This document shows, piece by piece, positions 39,057 to 49,646 of a stretch of 64,000 bases of DNA. The notes beneath the pieces are model-generated. The model ran no database searches and was not told the origin of the DNA. It was given only the letters and a program-made list of their open reading frames with translations. This stretch comes from Chitinophaga sp. (GTDB taxonomy: Bacteria > Bacteroidota > Bacteroidia > Chitinophagales > Chitinophagaceae), in contig NZ_JAGHZS010000009.1 of NCBI RefSeq assembly GCF_017745275.1, positions 248,001-312,000 on the forward strand. Reading direction: 5' to 3'. The position numbers and the translations under genes were made by a program. The stretch's first letter is position 1; every line of letters starts with the position of its first letter.

Positions 39057-42000
39057 TTAAAATTGAGCGCCTATACCAAAAGTGAAACTGCTGGCAGCAG
39101 GATATCCGTTGATATCATCCCTTCCCAGCGATGTAACCGTTTCCGGGTTTGGACCAGTATATTTAGAGAAGATCGCCACATTATAAGCGGTGAAATATGC
39201 CCGCAATACCCGCAGTTTCAGGCGTTTCATAAAATCAAAATTGCGGAACTGGTAGGCCAGGGTCACCTGGTTAATTTTAAAGTAGGAGCCGTCTTCCATC
39301 ACCAGGCTTTGACTCATCCGGTTAGGCTGCACCAGCATATCATGATCAAATGATCCTACTAAAGCCGGCCGGGAAGCTACATCCCCGGGACGTTTCCAGT
39401 AATCCAGCCGGTTGATATCGTACAGGTTTACCGGCCCTTCTGCTACGCCTGTCACATTCTGATCACCCGGCGCCTGCAAACGATAAATCCTCGCAGCAAT
39501 GGCATTGTTCATAATGCTGCGGTTGAGCAGATAAGTACAGTATACACTCAATGATAAGTTCCGGTAGCTGAATGTGTTGTTGAAACCACCGGTCACCAAT
39601 GGCTCCGGGTTTCCCATGATCACATAATCCGCATCGCTCAATGCATAGTCGCCGTTCAGATCTCTCCAGATGGGATCTCCTGCCTGGAAAAACTGTGAAC
39701 CCGGCCCTGCACCTGCCTTATAACGTACGCCTCTTACAGGATCAATAGGTACATCGGCGGTACTTTTATATACCCCATCGGTCTGGAATAAATAGTTGCT
39801 CTGCGGATTTCTGCCTACGCGCAGTGCAATGAACTGCCTGTTTCTATCATCTGTTGAACTCAGGAAAAATTGCGATCCACCAGGCAACGCGGTAAGTATG
39901 CCCCTGTTATAGGCACCGTTTACGGTTACCGTCCATTGAAAACCCAACGGATTCAGATGTACTACCGGTCGAGCTGTAATAGACAACTCATGTCCATAGT
40001 TCACAATAGCTCCGCCATTTACCTGCATCTTCCTATACCCTGTAGAATTGGGCAAATATGCATCTCTTACCAGGTTATAGTTGTTCTTGTAATACGTGTC
40101 ATAAATCACTTCTATACGTCCTCTGAATAAGCCCAGGTCAACACCAAAGTTGAACTGCGATGATTTTTCCGGCTCCATAGATGGATTCGCCAATACATCA
40201 AAGTCCGGCACCGTGGCCACGCTGTTGTTATACCCCGCAACGCTCTTATATACCCCCAGCGAATTCAGAATGGTAGCCGTAGGGCGACTGTTTACCCCAT
40301 ACGTAACACGAACAGATCCATAGTCCAGCCAGTTCAAACGGCGCATTGCATTTTCTTTATTGAAGTTCCAGCGGAAACCAACTGAAGGATTTTTCGTATA
40401 GGGGTTGTTGATACCTGCGGCGGAACTTCCGTCCAACCGGTAAGCCAGGTCCACACTATATTTGGTGTGATAGTTATACGACAGGAAACCCGCCCATGAA
40501 GCTGCATGATATACATAAGATACCGGCGTACCGTTTACATTTACTTCATTGGCATTGTTCCATACGTTACCCGGATAAAAACGGGGAGAATAGCCACGAG
40601 GCCCCCAGTAATAATCATTCGGACCGTTGCGTACATCTCTCACATGCTGGTCATCTGACTTAATATTTATTTCACTGAAAACACTCGCGTATACGTTGTT
40701 TCCTTTCTCCAGGTCTTTTTTATTGGAACTATAGCTGTAGTTCACACCATTGCGGGTGTTCAGCTCATCATGCCTTCCTACAAAGCCATACAACTGGGTA
40801 GCGTTATTATTGGAAAATGACATCTTAAACTGATCCCGGGTATCGGTATAGTAATCATAGGAAGTGGTGGAGTTGATCCGCAGGTTATTGATAATTTCAT
40901 AGTCCACATCCACAAATCCGCGGAAGTTCACCGTGTTATTATCATCCACGTTATTCTCATATCCATCCAGCTGGGGATTACCTATAAATTTGGAAGGCCC
41001 CGGCAGTAAGGAAGTAGTAAAGGCATTGCCGGCGCCATTGTTGGTAAGACCTCCACCATTACCGCGTTGCTTTTGCCCCAGTGCACTGAATAACTGTGCG
41101 CCGATACGCAGCCGTTTACTGGGTTGCATATTCAACTGCATGTTCAGGCTATACTTATTAAACCCTGTATTTTTCAATACCCCCTGGTTCATCTGGTAGG
41201 CGAAGTTGGCTTTATAGTTCATCTTGATATTGCCACCACTTACCTGTACGTTGTTGTTGGTGTTAACGGTAGTCTGATAAAATAACCCCTGCCAGTCGGT
41301 AGAGTTGTTGTAGAAACTATTCAGGCTATCTGTCAGGAACAGGGCATCCAGCTTGGATAGGCGGTCTCTCGCATCCTGTATATCACGGGAGTTGGCGAGG
41401 ATAGAGTTGATACGATATTGCCGTTCTGTATTCCCCCCAATGGTAGGCCGCAGTTGAGGCGGGAAGTTCACGAAAATACTGCTGTTCACATCGATGATAG
41501 GTGTTGGAGAATTACCACGCTTGGTTGTCACTACAATTACACCATTGGCGCCGCGGGATCCATACAATGCTGTCGCCTGCGCATCCTTCATCACTTCTAT
41601 GGATTGTACATCTTCCGGCGGGATCAGTGCCAGCGGGCCAGTGGCTGCACCGGGCTGTAACATCGACTGGGAAATACCGCCATCGAAATCTACCGGCACA
41701 TTGTCTATTACCAGCAAGGGATTATTACTGGCCAGGTAAGCCTGGTCACCGCTACCGCTCACATTCAGCTGCGATACTCCTCTAACGGACATGGTACCAC
41801 GAAAACCCGGTGCACCGGAATTATTCTGGATATTCAGCCCCGCTACTTTACCCTGCAATAATTCCTGGATATTGGATACCGGGACATCCTGCAGATCTTT
41901 TCCGGAGATGACTGCCACTGAACCGGACACCGTTTCTTTGGTACGCTTCTGATAACCTACTACCACCGTTTCTTTCAGCGATTTATTTTCTGCAGCAAGG

Positions 42001-42296
42001 GTGACATTTAACACCGTTGCCTTCGTTGTTTTCACCGTTTCAAAGCGATAGCCGATATAACGAAACTGGATCGCTATATCCGGCGCTACTTTGATGGTAA
42101 AATGGCCGGTAGGATCTGTTACCCCTAATCCTTTGTTATTCTTGATATCAATGATGGTAACGCCCGGGATACCTTCTTTGGAAGCGGCGTCCGTTACGCG
42201 ACCTTTAATGGTAATAGCCTCCTGGGCATATACCGTATAACTGGCGCCTGTCAATAGCAGGAACAGGACCAGTAACAGGAAGTACCGTTTATTCAT
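39057..42296 (-). CDS. SusC/RagA-family TonB-linked outer membrane protein
   Basis: 1079 aa; CarboxypepD_reg (ITIKGRVTDAASKEGIPGVTIIDI), VVVGYQKRTKETVSGSVAVISGKDLQDVPVSNIQELLQGKVAGL. Confidence 0.97.
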   Translation of the reverse strand: MNKRYFLLLVLFLLLTGASYTVYAQEAITIKGRVTDAASKEGIPGVTIIDIKNNKGLGVTDPTGHFTIKVAPDIAIQFRYIGYRFETVKTTKATVLNVTLAAENKSLKETVVVGYQKRTKETVSGSVAVISGKDLQDVPVSNIQELLQGKVAGLNIQNNSGAPGFRGTMSVRGVSQLNVSGSGDQAYLASNNPLLVIDNVPVDFDGGISQSMLQPGAATGPLALIPPEDVQSIEVMKDAQATALYGSRGANGVIVVTTKRGNSPTPIIDVNSSIFVNFPPQLRPTIGGNTERQYRINSILANSRDIQDARDRLSKLDALFLTDSLNSFYNNSTDWQGLFYQTTVNTNNNVQVSGGNIKMNYKANFAYQMNQGVLKNTGFNKYSLNMQLNMQPSKRLRIGAQLFSALGQKQRGNGGGLTNNGAGNAFTTSLLPGPSKFIGNPQLDGYENNVDDNNTVNFRGFVDVDYEIINNLRINSTTSYDYYTDTRDQFKMSFSNNNATQLYGFVGRHDELNTRNGVNYSYSSNKKDLEKGNNVYASVFSEINIKSDDQHVRDVRNGPNDYYWGPRGYSPRFYPGNVWNNANEVNVNGTPVSYVYHAASWAGFLSYNYHTKYSVDLAYRLDGSSAAGINNPYTKNPSVGFRWNFNKENAMRRLNWLDYGSVRVTYGVNSRPTATILNSLGVYKSVAGYNNSVATVPDFDVLANPSMEPEKSSQFNFGVDLGLFRGRIEVIYDTYYKNNYNLVRDAYLPNSTGYRKMQVNGGAIVNYGHELSITARPVVHLNPLGFQWTVTVNGAYNRGILTALPGGSQFFLSSTDDRNRQFIALRVGRNPQSNYLFQTDGVYKSTADVPIDPVRGVRYKAGAGPGSQFFQAGDPIWRDLNGDYALSDADYVIMGNPEPLVTGGFNNTFSYRNLSLSVYCTYLLNRSIMNNAIAARIYRLQAPGDQNVTGVAEGPVNLYDINRLDYWKRPGDVASRPALVGSFDHDMLVQPNRMSQSLVMEDGSYFKINQVTLAYQFRNFDFMKRLKLRVLRAYFTAYNVAIFSKYTGPNPETVTSLGRDDINGYPAASSFTFGIGAQF

Positions 42297-42328
42297 GGCA
42301 CAAAAATTTTAGTTTTTTCAGAATAGGG

Positions 42329-43366
42329 TTAGTCGTTGGTAAACTTGGGACTCACATTAAACTTGAAAATCACGTCCCAGCTACCAGGCTCAAAAATGGC
42401 GAACTGTAGCCCCAATGCGGCTTGTGTACGCTCCCCATATGATACGCGCTCGTAAATAAATCCAATACTGGCTTTTTCATTGATCCCCACATCCGCCAGC
42501 ACCGGGAAAGGATTGGTGATATCCCAGGTCACTACCGTACTATCGTTCGTCATTTTCCGGTTAAAAGCAAAAGGCACCATTTCCTGGATCGTATTACTCC
42601 GGTATACCAAACTATCCCACTTCGTGATATTGAAGGCCGGCAAGCGGATAGGGACAGAATCTGCATCGAAAAATTTCATGGAAAGCGTATTTTTCGTGGT
42701 ACCTGTTTTCCGGAAATACACGGTTACATTCTCTGCCGGAATGTTGTTATTCAGCTTATCCTTTACGCCGATCAATACCGTAGGATGCAGGATACCACCC
42801 TTATCCAGCGGTTTTCGCAACCCGGTAAAATCATCAAACTCATAAGGCTCGTATGGACGGGGAAGTGCGAGTTGCAGTTTCCTTTTCTGAAAGGTTTTTT
42901 GTCCCCCGTTATTTTTCACAAAAATGTCGAACGTATACGTGCCTGGTTTTACTTTCGTCGTATCTGTTGCCCAGAAAATCAGGTCTCCTGAATTGGGGCG
43001 GATATCCAGTAACGGCCTTTTTACCTGGAAGCGCTTCGCATTAATTTCTTCCACACTTTTCTCTTTCCCACTGTAGTACTCCTTCCATTGCCAGGTATTC
43101 ACTTCTTCCCTGAGTGCAGGTACCGGCATGCCGTTTTTATCAGCAATGTTCTGTAGTTCAAATGTGAGTGGCTGGGTAGAATAATCGGGATTAAATTTGC
43201 CATAGAACACGTTGGTACGGCCAAAATTAGCGGCATAAAAATCGCCGTCGAAGCTGGCGTTATTGCTGAAATGTTCTTTCTCTTTCGGCACCAGGCTTTT
43301 ATAACAACTGCTTACCAGCACGGTGAACAAGCCGGCTAAAGCATATTTATATATTTGCGGATACAT
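42329..43366 (-). CDS. SusCD-associated lipoprotein (DUF5007-like)
   Basis: 345 aa; lipobox VLVSSCYK; position between SusC and fasciclin gene; family assignment tentative. Confidence 0.5.
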   Translation of the reverse strand: MYPQIYKYALAGLFTVLVSSCYKSLVPKEKEHFSNNASFDGDFYAANFGRTNVFYGKFNPDYSTQPLTFELQNIADKNGMPVPALREEVNTWQWKEYYSGKEKSVEEINAKRFQVKRPLLDIRPNSGDLIFWATDTTKVKPGTYTFDIFVKNNGGQKTFQKRKLQLALPRPYEPYEFDDFTGLRKPLDKGGILHPTVLIGVKDKLNNNIPAENVTVYFRKTGTTKNTLSMKFFDADSVPIRLPAFNITKWDSLVYRSNTIQEMVPFAFNRKMTNDSTVVTWDITNPFPVLADVGINEKASIGFIYERVSYGERTQAALGLQFAIFEPGSWDVIFKFNVSPKFTND

Positions 43367-43372
43367 GACTGA

Positions 43373-44512
43373 TTAATTTATTTTAGTGAGAATAACACGA
43401 TGCAGATTCAGGTTAGCTTTCTTGATCATCACCTTCATCAGGTGTTTACCTGCCGGCAATGTAGCCGTACCGATGGCGCTCTTCCAGCTTTGCCAGCCCC
43501 CGGTACCGGGGATGGCAATTTCATCAGACACTTTCACATCATCTATCATCAGGTAAATAATTCCTCCGCCATTACCTGCTATCCGCAGGTCTACCTTGTA
43601 TTGACCGGCTGCTTTAATATCCACGGTATATCTTACCCAATCGCCATCGCTGGTCCAGCCGATATTATAAGCGCCACCCGGGCTCGTTTGCGTATCCCCA
43701 TCTGAGCAGTTTTCCGTACCGGGGGCATCCGGCCGGTAAACATGGTTACCGCCGCCATTGTTGTAATGAAAAGCTACTTCGGCGGGGCCTTCGTCGTAGT
43801 CCGCCGCGTTAATAATACCAGGTATTTCCAATGGATAGCCCAGGTAGGGGCCCTGAATAGGCTCCAGCGACTTAGGATAAGCCTTACCCACAAAAGAGGT
43901 GAAACCGAATATGTGCCGGGTTTCCAGGATATGCATCAAACCATTTTTGGTTTTGATATCCACGTTTTGTGTGAGGGCGGTAGACCAGTCTTTAATAAAC
44001 CGGGAGCCGTTTCTATCGCTGAACTTCACCACTTCAGTACCACCACCTACAGCGCCGGAAGCATTGGTGCCACTCATTTTTCCATTCATGCCATGTTCGT
44101 ACAACGATACCAGGTCTACTCCATCTGCATACCGCAGGGAGTCGGCATCTACAATACCAGGTATAATATACCGGCGCAACAAACTATCCCATACAGATAA
44201 TGGAATACTATCCATCGTCCAGTTACCGGGATCGCCTAAACGAATACGCGCAATATTGACATTACGCATCGCGGTTTCAATACTATTATCCTGTGGTATA
44301 AAAAAGGTGACTTTTTGATTTTTTAAAACGTCGGTGAGATGTACCTTATCAATGATCCATACCAGTGAATCATATAAAGTGCCCTGTTGCTTCAGGAAGT
44401 CGTAAGTACTTACTCCCACATCAGATACCGGCTTCGCGTTGCGATACTCCTGCATCCCTTTTTTGCAGGCAAAACAACCGGTGATGGCCAGCAGTAATAA
44501 AATCTTTTTCAT
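43373..44512 (-). CDS. fasciclin domain fused to a C-terminal CBM6-like module, lipoprotein
   Basis: 379 aa; N-terminal fasciclin (VHLTDVLKNQKVTFFIPQDNSIETAM), C-terminal CBM6 pattern (GGAYNIGWTSDGDWVRYTVDIKAAGQYKVDLRIAG...MKVMIKKANLNLHRVIL). Confidence 0.8.
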   Translation of the reverse strand: MKKILLLLAITGCFACKKGMQEYRNAKPVSDVGVSTYDFLKQQGTLYDSLVWIIDKVHLTDVLKNQKVTFFIPQDNSIETAMRNVNIARIRLGDPGNWTMDSIPLSVWDSLLRRYIIPGIVDADSLRYADGVDLVSLYEHGMNGKMSGTNASGAVGGGTEVVKFSDRNGSRFIKDWSTALTQNVDIKTKNGLMHILETRHIFGFTSFVGKAYPKSLEPIQGPYLGYPLEIPGIINAADYDEGPAEVAFHYNNGGGNHVYRPDAPGTENCSDGDTQTSPGGAYNIGWTSDGDWVRYTVDIKAAGQYKVDLRIAGNGGGIIYLMIDDVKVSDEIAIPGTGGWQSWKSAIGTATLPAGKHLMKVMIKKANLNLHRVILTKIN

Positions 44513-44523
44513 GGCAGTAAAAA

Positions 44524-46008
44524 TTATTTCCAGAAATTATTTTGTGTGAGCGCGGGGTTATTGGATAACGCCTCCTGTGAGAGCGGCCAGAAAGCGGCGC
44601 CCTTCTCTACATCTGCAGCGGTAAGCCGGGTGTATTGAGGAATACGTTTGAAATGTACCAGGTCGTACCAATACCAACCTTCTCCCATCAGCTCCCGGCG
44701 TCGTTCCAGCAAAATGGCGTCCAGCAGTGCTTCTCCACTCAAAGCGGCATTTACATTTTTCAATGATCTGCTGCCGCGGATACGGTTCAGATCTTTCTGT
44801 GCGTCTGCAGTCCTTCCCAGGCGGGCTTTCGCTTCTGCACGCAGCAGGTATAATTCTTCATAGCGGAATACAATAATGCAGGACGAATACATTTTCAATA
44901 CGGGGTTCGTTACACTCGTATTGATTTGCTTCACCTTAAAAAAGATAGGATAAGTATCATCCAGTTTGGTGAAGAAATAAGCTGGCCGCTGTTCATGTGG
45001 CTCATTATAAATTTTCAGGATAGTATCCCGCGGAACATATATTTCAGACTCCCGCTTAGGAATATACGGATCCCGCAGGGTCCAGTCTTCCAACTGACCA
45101 GTAGAGGAAATTTCAGCGTGGTCAAAGTTCATATCTACCTGGAAAATGTTGCAATCGTAACGGCCGCGGAATGCACCATCCAACCTGCTCAGATCATTTA
45201 CACTCACAAAGTTATAGCCGCTGTTGGAGGTGGTGTTTACTACAATGTCTGCATATTCCAGCGCTTTGTCATAATTGCCCTGCCAGCTGTAAATATGTGC
45301 CAGCAACGTATATACCATGCCTTTGGTAATAGTGATCGACTTATGATGCGATTCTCCCTGCCCGCGGTATTCGCCCTGTTGTTCGGGCGACTTCCCATCA
45401 TATTTCCAGGGCAGTCCATCAATACAGGTTTTGGCTTCTGCAGCAGCAAAGTCCAGTACTTTTTCCCATTTTTCCCTGCCAATTGTTTTAGGGGTACCAT
45501 CGGCTGCTTTAGTGACCAGTGGCACATCTCCCCATATTCTTACAATATAGTAGTAGAGAAAAGCGCGGATATAGATTGCCTGTGAGATATCCAGTTTCAG
45601 GTCGTTTTGTGAATACCGGTAATCTGTTTTGGTCACCTGTGGTAATTTGGCTATAGTAAGATTGCATTGGGCAATAGCTGCATAAAATCTGCGCCAGTCG
45701 CGCCATTGCGCCATCGTGGAGAAAGTGGCGTTCAGGTTACTTTCCACTACGGCTTTCAGGTCGCCTCTTTTGGAAGATTGAAAATCTCCCGCCCGCAATT
45801 CGCCATATACCCAATGTGCATTTTCGTTACACATCGCAGCTCTCATCAGGGCATAGCAGGCCGATAATCCCGCACGGGCGTCGCTCTTGGTCTGCCACAT
45901 ATTTTCCTCCGACAACGCCCTGCGTGCCGGCACATCCAGCATTTTTTTGCAAGACAACATACCTACCGCCAGGAATAATAATATCCCGGCAACAGCAATA
46001 TTTTTCAT
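44524..46008 (-). CDS. SusD/RagB-family lipoprotein
   Basis: ORF to 46026; GMLSCKKMLDVPARRALSEENMWQTKSDARAGLSACYA; FRYEELYLLRAEAKARLG. Confidence 0.95.
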   Translation of the reverse strand: MKNIAVAGILLFLAVGMLSCKKMLDVPARRALSEENMWQTKSDARAGLSACYALMRAAMCNENAHWVYGELRAGDFQSSKRGDLKAVVESNLNATFSTMAQWRDWRRFYAAIAQCNLTIAKLPQVTKTDYRYSQNDLKLDISQAIYIRAFLYYYIVRIWGDVPLVTKAADGTPKTIGREKWEKVLDFAAAEAKTCIDGLPWKYDGKSPEQQGEYRGQGESHHKSITITKGMVYTLLAHIYSWQGNYDKALEYADIVVNTTSNSGYNFVSVNDLSRLDGAFRGRYDCNIFQVDMNFDHAEISSTGQLEDWTLRDPYIPKRESEIYVPRDTILKIYNEPHEQRPAYFFTKLDDTYPIFFKVKQINTSVTNPVLKMYSSCIIVFRYEELYLLRAEAKARLGRTADAQKDLNRIRGSRSLKNVNAALSGEALLDAILLERRRELMGEGWYWYDLVHFKRIPQYTRLTAADVEKGAAFWPLSQEALSNNPALTQNNFWK

Positions 46009-46025
46009 GATCATGTATTTTAACA

Positions 46026-49025
46026 TCAGAATTGAAAATTGAAGCCCAGGGTGAAAGTGCGCGGAGCCGACCAGTTGTAATAACCTTCGTCGTAGCCGAA
46101 ATAGCTGACTGCTTCCGGATCGCCACCCTTGTAGTTGGTCCAGGTAAGCAGGTTATTGCCCGTAGCATAAATCCGCAAATGATCTACACCGGACCTCTTC
46201 ATCCATGGCGTATGCAGGTTGTAGGCCAGTGTCAGGGCACGCAGCTTCACGTAGGAGCCATTCTCCAGGAACAGTGTCTGGTTAGGCTGATACGCATATA
46301 CTGCACTCCAGGGGTTGTAGGCGGGAATTTTATTATAGTCGCCCGGCACTTTAGACCACCAGCTGATCTCCTTGATCGCTTTCGGATCATCTATTCCTTC
46401 CCTGTTGGCAAAATCGAAACGATCTGCCAACACCTGGTTGATGACTTTACGGCCAAAAGCATAGTTCAGTAATATATTCAGCTCCCACTCTTCATAATGA
46501 AAGGTGTTGGTGAATCCTCCCTGCGCAGCCGCTACCATACGCCCGGTCATCACACGGTCTTTGTCGTTGATATCAAAGTTGCCGTCCAAGTCTTTCCATT
46601 TGGGATCTCCTTTATGCAGCGGAACACCTAAGTAAGACAACTTCTTACCCGTTGCAGGATTCACAGGTACTTCTGCATCTGCATTATAAATACCCTCATT
46701 GATCAGCAGCCAGTAACGGTCTACCGGCTTACCCACCAGGAAACGACGGTTACCGATCACCAGGTCAGTAAGACCATCCGGTAACGCCATCAATTTATTT
46801 TGGTTCGTGTATACATTGATACCGGTAGTCCATTGAAATTTCTTATTCCTGATCACATCAGCCGCTATAGATAATTCGTAGCCGTAGTTGCGGATATCCA
46901 TGCCATTCTTTACTATACCATTAAAACCTTCTTCTTCAATGGTGGGAATTTTAAACACCAGGTTTTTATCTGTTTTGGAATACACATCCAGCGATGCCCT
47001 CACACGGTCGTGAAACAAACCAATGTCTATGCCTCCGTTCAACTGCTCTACTACAGGCCAGGAAATACCGGGAGTAATATAGCCGGTAGTATAAGCAGCG
47101 TTGATAGCCGGGAATGCGTTGTAGGTCGACATATTCGGCACACCATTCCACCCAGCGTCTACATTGTAAATGGCGCCGGATTTGTAGATCTCATCCATCA
47201 TCAGGCGGCCTACACGGCCCCAGCTACCCCGTACATTCAGGTTACTCAGCCAGTCGATGCCACTGGCAAAATGCTCATTGCTCACCTTCCACGAAGCAGA
47301 TACCGTAGGCGATACCAGCCATCGGTTCTCCGCGCCGAGATAAGAAGTACCGTCTCTTCTTACATAAAGTGTTACAAAATATTTTCCGTCGTAGTTGTAG
47401 CCTACATTCGTATAAAAAGAAGCCAGCCTCGACTGTGTAAAATCTTTCGTGTTAAACATCAGCCGGAAGTTGCCGAAGCGACCGGGCTTATTATTATCAT
47501 CTCCCGGCTGGTATATCTTCACAAAGTCGCTGGAACCTTTGTAGGCACGGCCATAATCATAACGCCATTTATCCCACTGGCTATACTGCCCCAAACTGAC
47601 GTCCAGGTGATGTTTGCCGGAAAAAGTATTTTCATAATGCAGTGAGTTATCAAGGAGTAGCCGTTTATTCAGTCCGTCAAAATTGGAGACGTAACTGTTA
47701 CCCTCGCCTAAAGCGGTCGGCACAAAAAAGTCGCGGAAATTTTGCCCGTAGTCAATAGCGAAACGGGTATTCCAGGAGAGGTGCGACAGAAAGCTATACT
47801 TCACATTGGCAATGATGCGGGCAGAGTTATTCTTGTTACGGTTAATAGTGTTGTCCAGGTCCGCATAATATTGTTGCAGGTAGAATTTGTTGGGAGACAC
47901 CGGCGCATCGTAGCTAAACAGGTAATCTTCATCCCCTGCGCGGTCGCGGATAAATTCATTGCGCTTTCGGTTCAGGTTGGCAATAGCCACATACGTGCTG
48001 AATACCAGGTTACGCACAGGTTGAATATTGATGCCGAAATTAACATCATAGCGCCGGATACCGGTTTTATCGTATACCCCTTGCTGTGACATCTGCCCGA
48101 TGCTAAAACGGAAATTCGCATAAGGCGTACCGCCACTTACAGCGGCTTGTATACCATCTGTAAACCCGTTCCTCACATACAAATCATCCCAGTTTGCCGG
48201 CCCGAAATACCGCGCCTGTGATGAATCTGCGAGGTAGCGGGGAAAATTTCGCCACTGGGTTTCATCCGCATACTTCTGGTAAAATGGTAAGCGGAAATCG
48301 CTTTCATATTTTCCATTCACCGCATCCACCGACGGGCGTAGCGATAATCCTGCATAAGCATTCACGGAAACTTTCATGGGGCCTACGCGGGGAGCTTTGG
48401 TAACAATATTAATAACCCCGTTCGCCGCATTGGGCCCGTATTTTGCGCTGGCCGCGAAATCTTTTAATACTTCTACGCTTTCAATATCATTGACATCCAG
48501 GAACGACAACAAATTGGTTTCTGTTCCCATCCGGTTAAAATCAAAACGTTGTATATCGTAGGCGAAAGCATGATCCAGGATCAGCGGTACGCCGTCTACC
48601 ACATAGGCAGGCTGTGCGTAGAAAATATCGCGGTTACTTAACAACAGGGAAGATGTACCACGAATAAATACGCTGTTCCGTTTCCCCGGTTCAGCGGAAG
48701 GTGTTCGTACATCCACGCCCGTTACCCTGCCTATCAGCATCTGGTCAATACTGGTATAGGGCATTTTTTTTACTTCCATCATATTTACGGAAGACACCGC
48801 GCCGTTAGGGCTGGTTTTAAAAAAGAGTTCATTGTTGGGAATATATCCCATGGTGTCTCTTTTGGAAGAAGATACTCTGGAAAAGGCCAGCGAGTCGGCG
48901 TTTACGGCGACAGTATCTTTTGCTTTTTTATACAGCGTGCTCTGCGCCTGTGTGCTGGTGGTTACCAGGCACACCGCTGCAAAAAGATACATCCCGCGAT
49001 GCAGGATCAGGTAAATGTGTTTCAT
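46026..49025 (-). CDS. SusC/RagA-family TonB-linked outer membrane protein (paralog of 63-2960)
   Basis: ORF to 49109; likely start MKHIYLILHRGMYLFAAV; plug MLIGRVTGVDVRTPSAEPGKRNSVFIRGTSSL, C-terminal PRTFTLGFNFQF. Confidence 0.94.
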   Translation of the reverse strand: MKHIYLILHRGMYLFAAVCLVTTSTQAQSTLYKKAKDTVAVNADSLAFSRVSSSKRDTMGYIPNNELFFKTSPNGAVSSVNMMEVKKMPYTSIDQMLIGRVTGVDVRTPSAEPGKRNSVFIRGTSSLLLSNRDIFYAQPAYVVDGVPLILDHAFAYDIQRFDFNRMGTETNLLSFLDVNDIESVEVLKDFAASAKYGPNAANGVINIVTKAPRVGPMKVSVNAYAGLSLRPSVDAVNGKYESDFRLPFYQKYADETQWRNFPRYLADSSQARYFGPANWDDLYVRNGFTDGIQAAVSGGTPYANFRFSIGQMSQQGVYDKTGIRRYDVNFGINIQPVRNLVFSTYVAIANLNRKRNEFIRDRAGDEDYLFSYDAPVSPNKFYLQQYYADLDNTINRNKNNSARIIANVKYSFLSHLSWNTRFAIDYGQNFRDFFVPTALGEGNSYVSNFDGLNKRLLLDNSLHYENTFSGKHHLDVSLGQYSQWDKWRYDYGRAYKGSSDFVKIYQPGDDNNKPGRFGNFRLMFNTKDFTQSRLASFYTNVGYNYDGKYFVTLYVRRDGTSYLGAENRWLVSPTVSASWKVSNEHFASGIDWLSNLNVRGSWGRVGRLMMDEIYKSGAIYNVDAGWNGVPNMSTYNAFPAINAAYTTGYITPGISWPVVEQLNGGIDIGLFHDRVRASLDVYSKTDKNLVFKIPTIEEEGFNGIVKNGMDIRNYGYELSIAADVIRNKKFQWTTGINVYTNQNKLMALPDGLTDLVIGNRRFLVGKPVDRYWLLINEGIYNADAEVPVNPATGKKLSYLGVPLHKGDPKWKDLDGNFDINDKDRVMTGRMVAAAQGGFTNTFHYEEWELNILLNYAFGRKVINQVLADRFDFANREGIDDPKAIKEISWWSKVPGDYNKIPAYNPWSAVYAYQPNQTLFLENGSYVKLRALTLAYNLHTPWMKRSGVDHLRIYATGNNLLTWTNYKGGDPEAVSYFGYDEGYYNWSAPRTFTLGFNFQF

Positions 49026-49566
49026 ACATGCAATGTTTAGGCATGAAAATCCCATGGCGTAAAGCAGCTTTACGCCAGCAGTGGTGTTGTTTTCGACATA
49101 TACGGGCATAGCACGCCCTGCTCCCCCCTGGGGAGTATGTCATTTACTGTTAGTTTAGAGATAGTTAGGGTTAAGGCAGCACAATACGTTACCAGGCCCA
49201 GGTGGTATACCGCATGAGCATAACAGGAATAACATATAAACTGCGAAAACGTAACGTATCAGCGACTTCTAGGGGCAGCGCGCGTCCCTCACAGGTTGCA
49301 ATGAACGATGAGTCATGGAACAAAAGATTAACGTGAAATTTTTAAACGGTCTGAACTTCTTTGGTTTTCAATAATTGCTAATACTAACAAACAGTGGGGA
49401 AGCTACAGGAAGCACGGGTCGGGTTCACACTGTCTATGAGTACTATCAATGCTCTTTAAATTCTGGTTGTTTATTTAACGCTACACGCCAAATGTAACTA
49501 GCTAAATGGATTTTTCATAGCTTTTTGCTAAAATTTTTCAAAAATTAATTCATGAAGTAGCGGAAA

Positions 49567-49584
49567 CTATTGTAGCGAGTGATC
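49567..49584 (+). repeat. Degenerate A-type heptad-hairpin core remnant
   Basis: ctattgtagcgagtgatc resembles the inner arm of H1/H4/H7 but has no nearby complementary arm. Confidence 0.45.
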
Positions 49585-49646
49585 TTAGCGGGTTTTGTCC
49601 GGGTACAGGATTAAACTGGTTATACTGATTCTATTTTTTTGATTTA

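Noticed and set aside
35245-49025. Calling the SusCD-fasciclin region a polysaccharide utilisation locus with a named substrate
   Set aside because: No CAZyme, sulfatase or peptidase seen; substrate cannot be inferred from sequence alone.
49143-49560. Possible structured RNA or tRNA in the gap upstream of SusC
   Set aside because: No tRNA-like or known riboswitch consensus could be recognised by eye.
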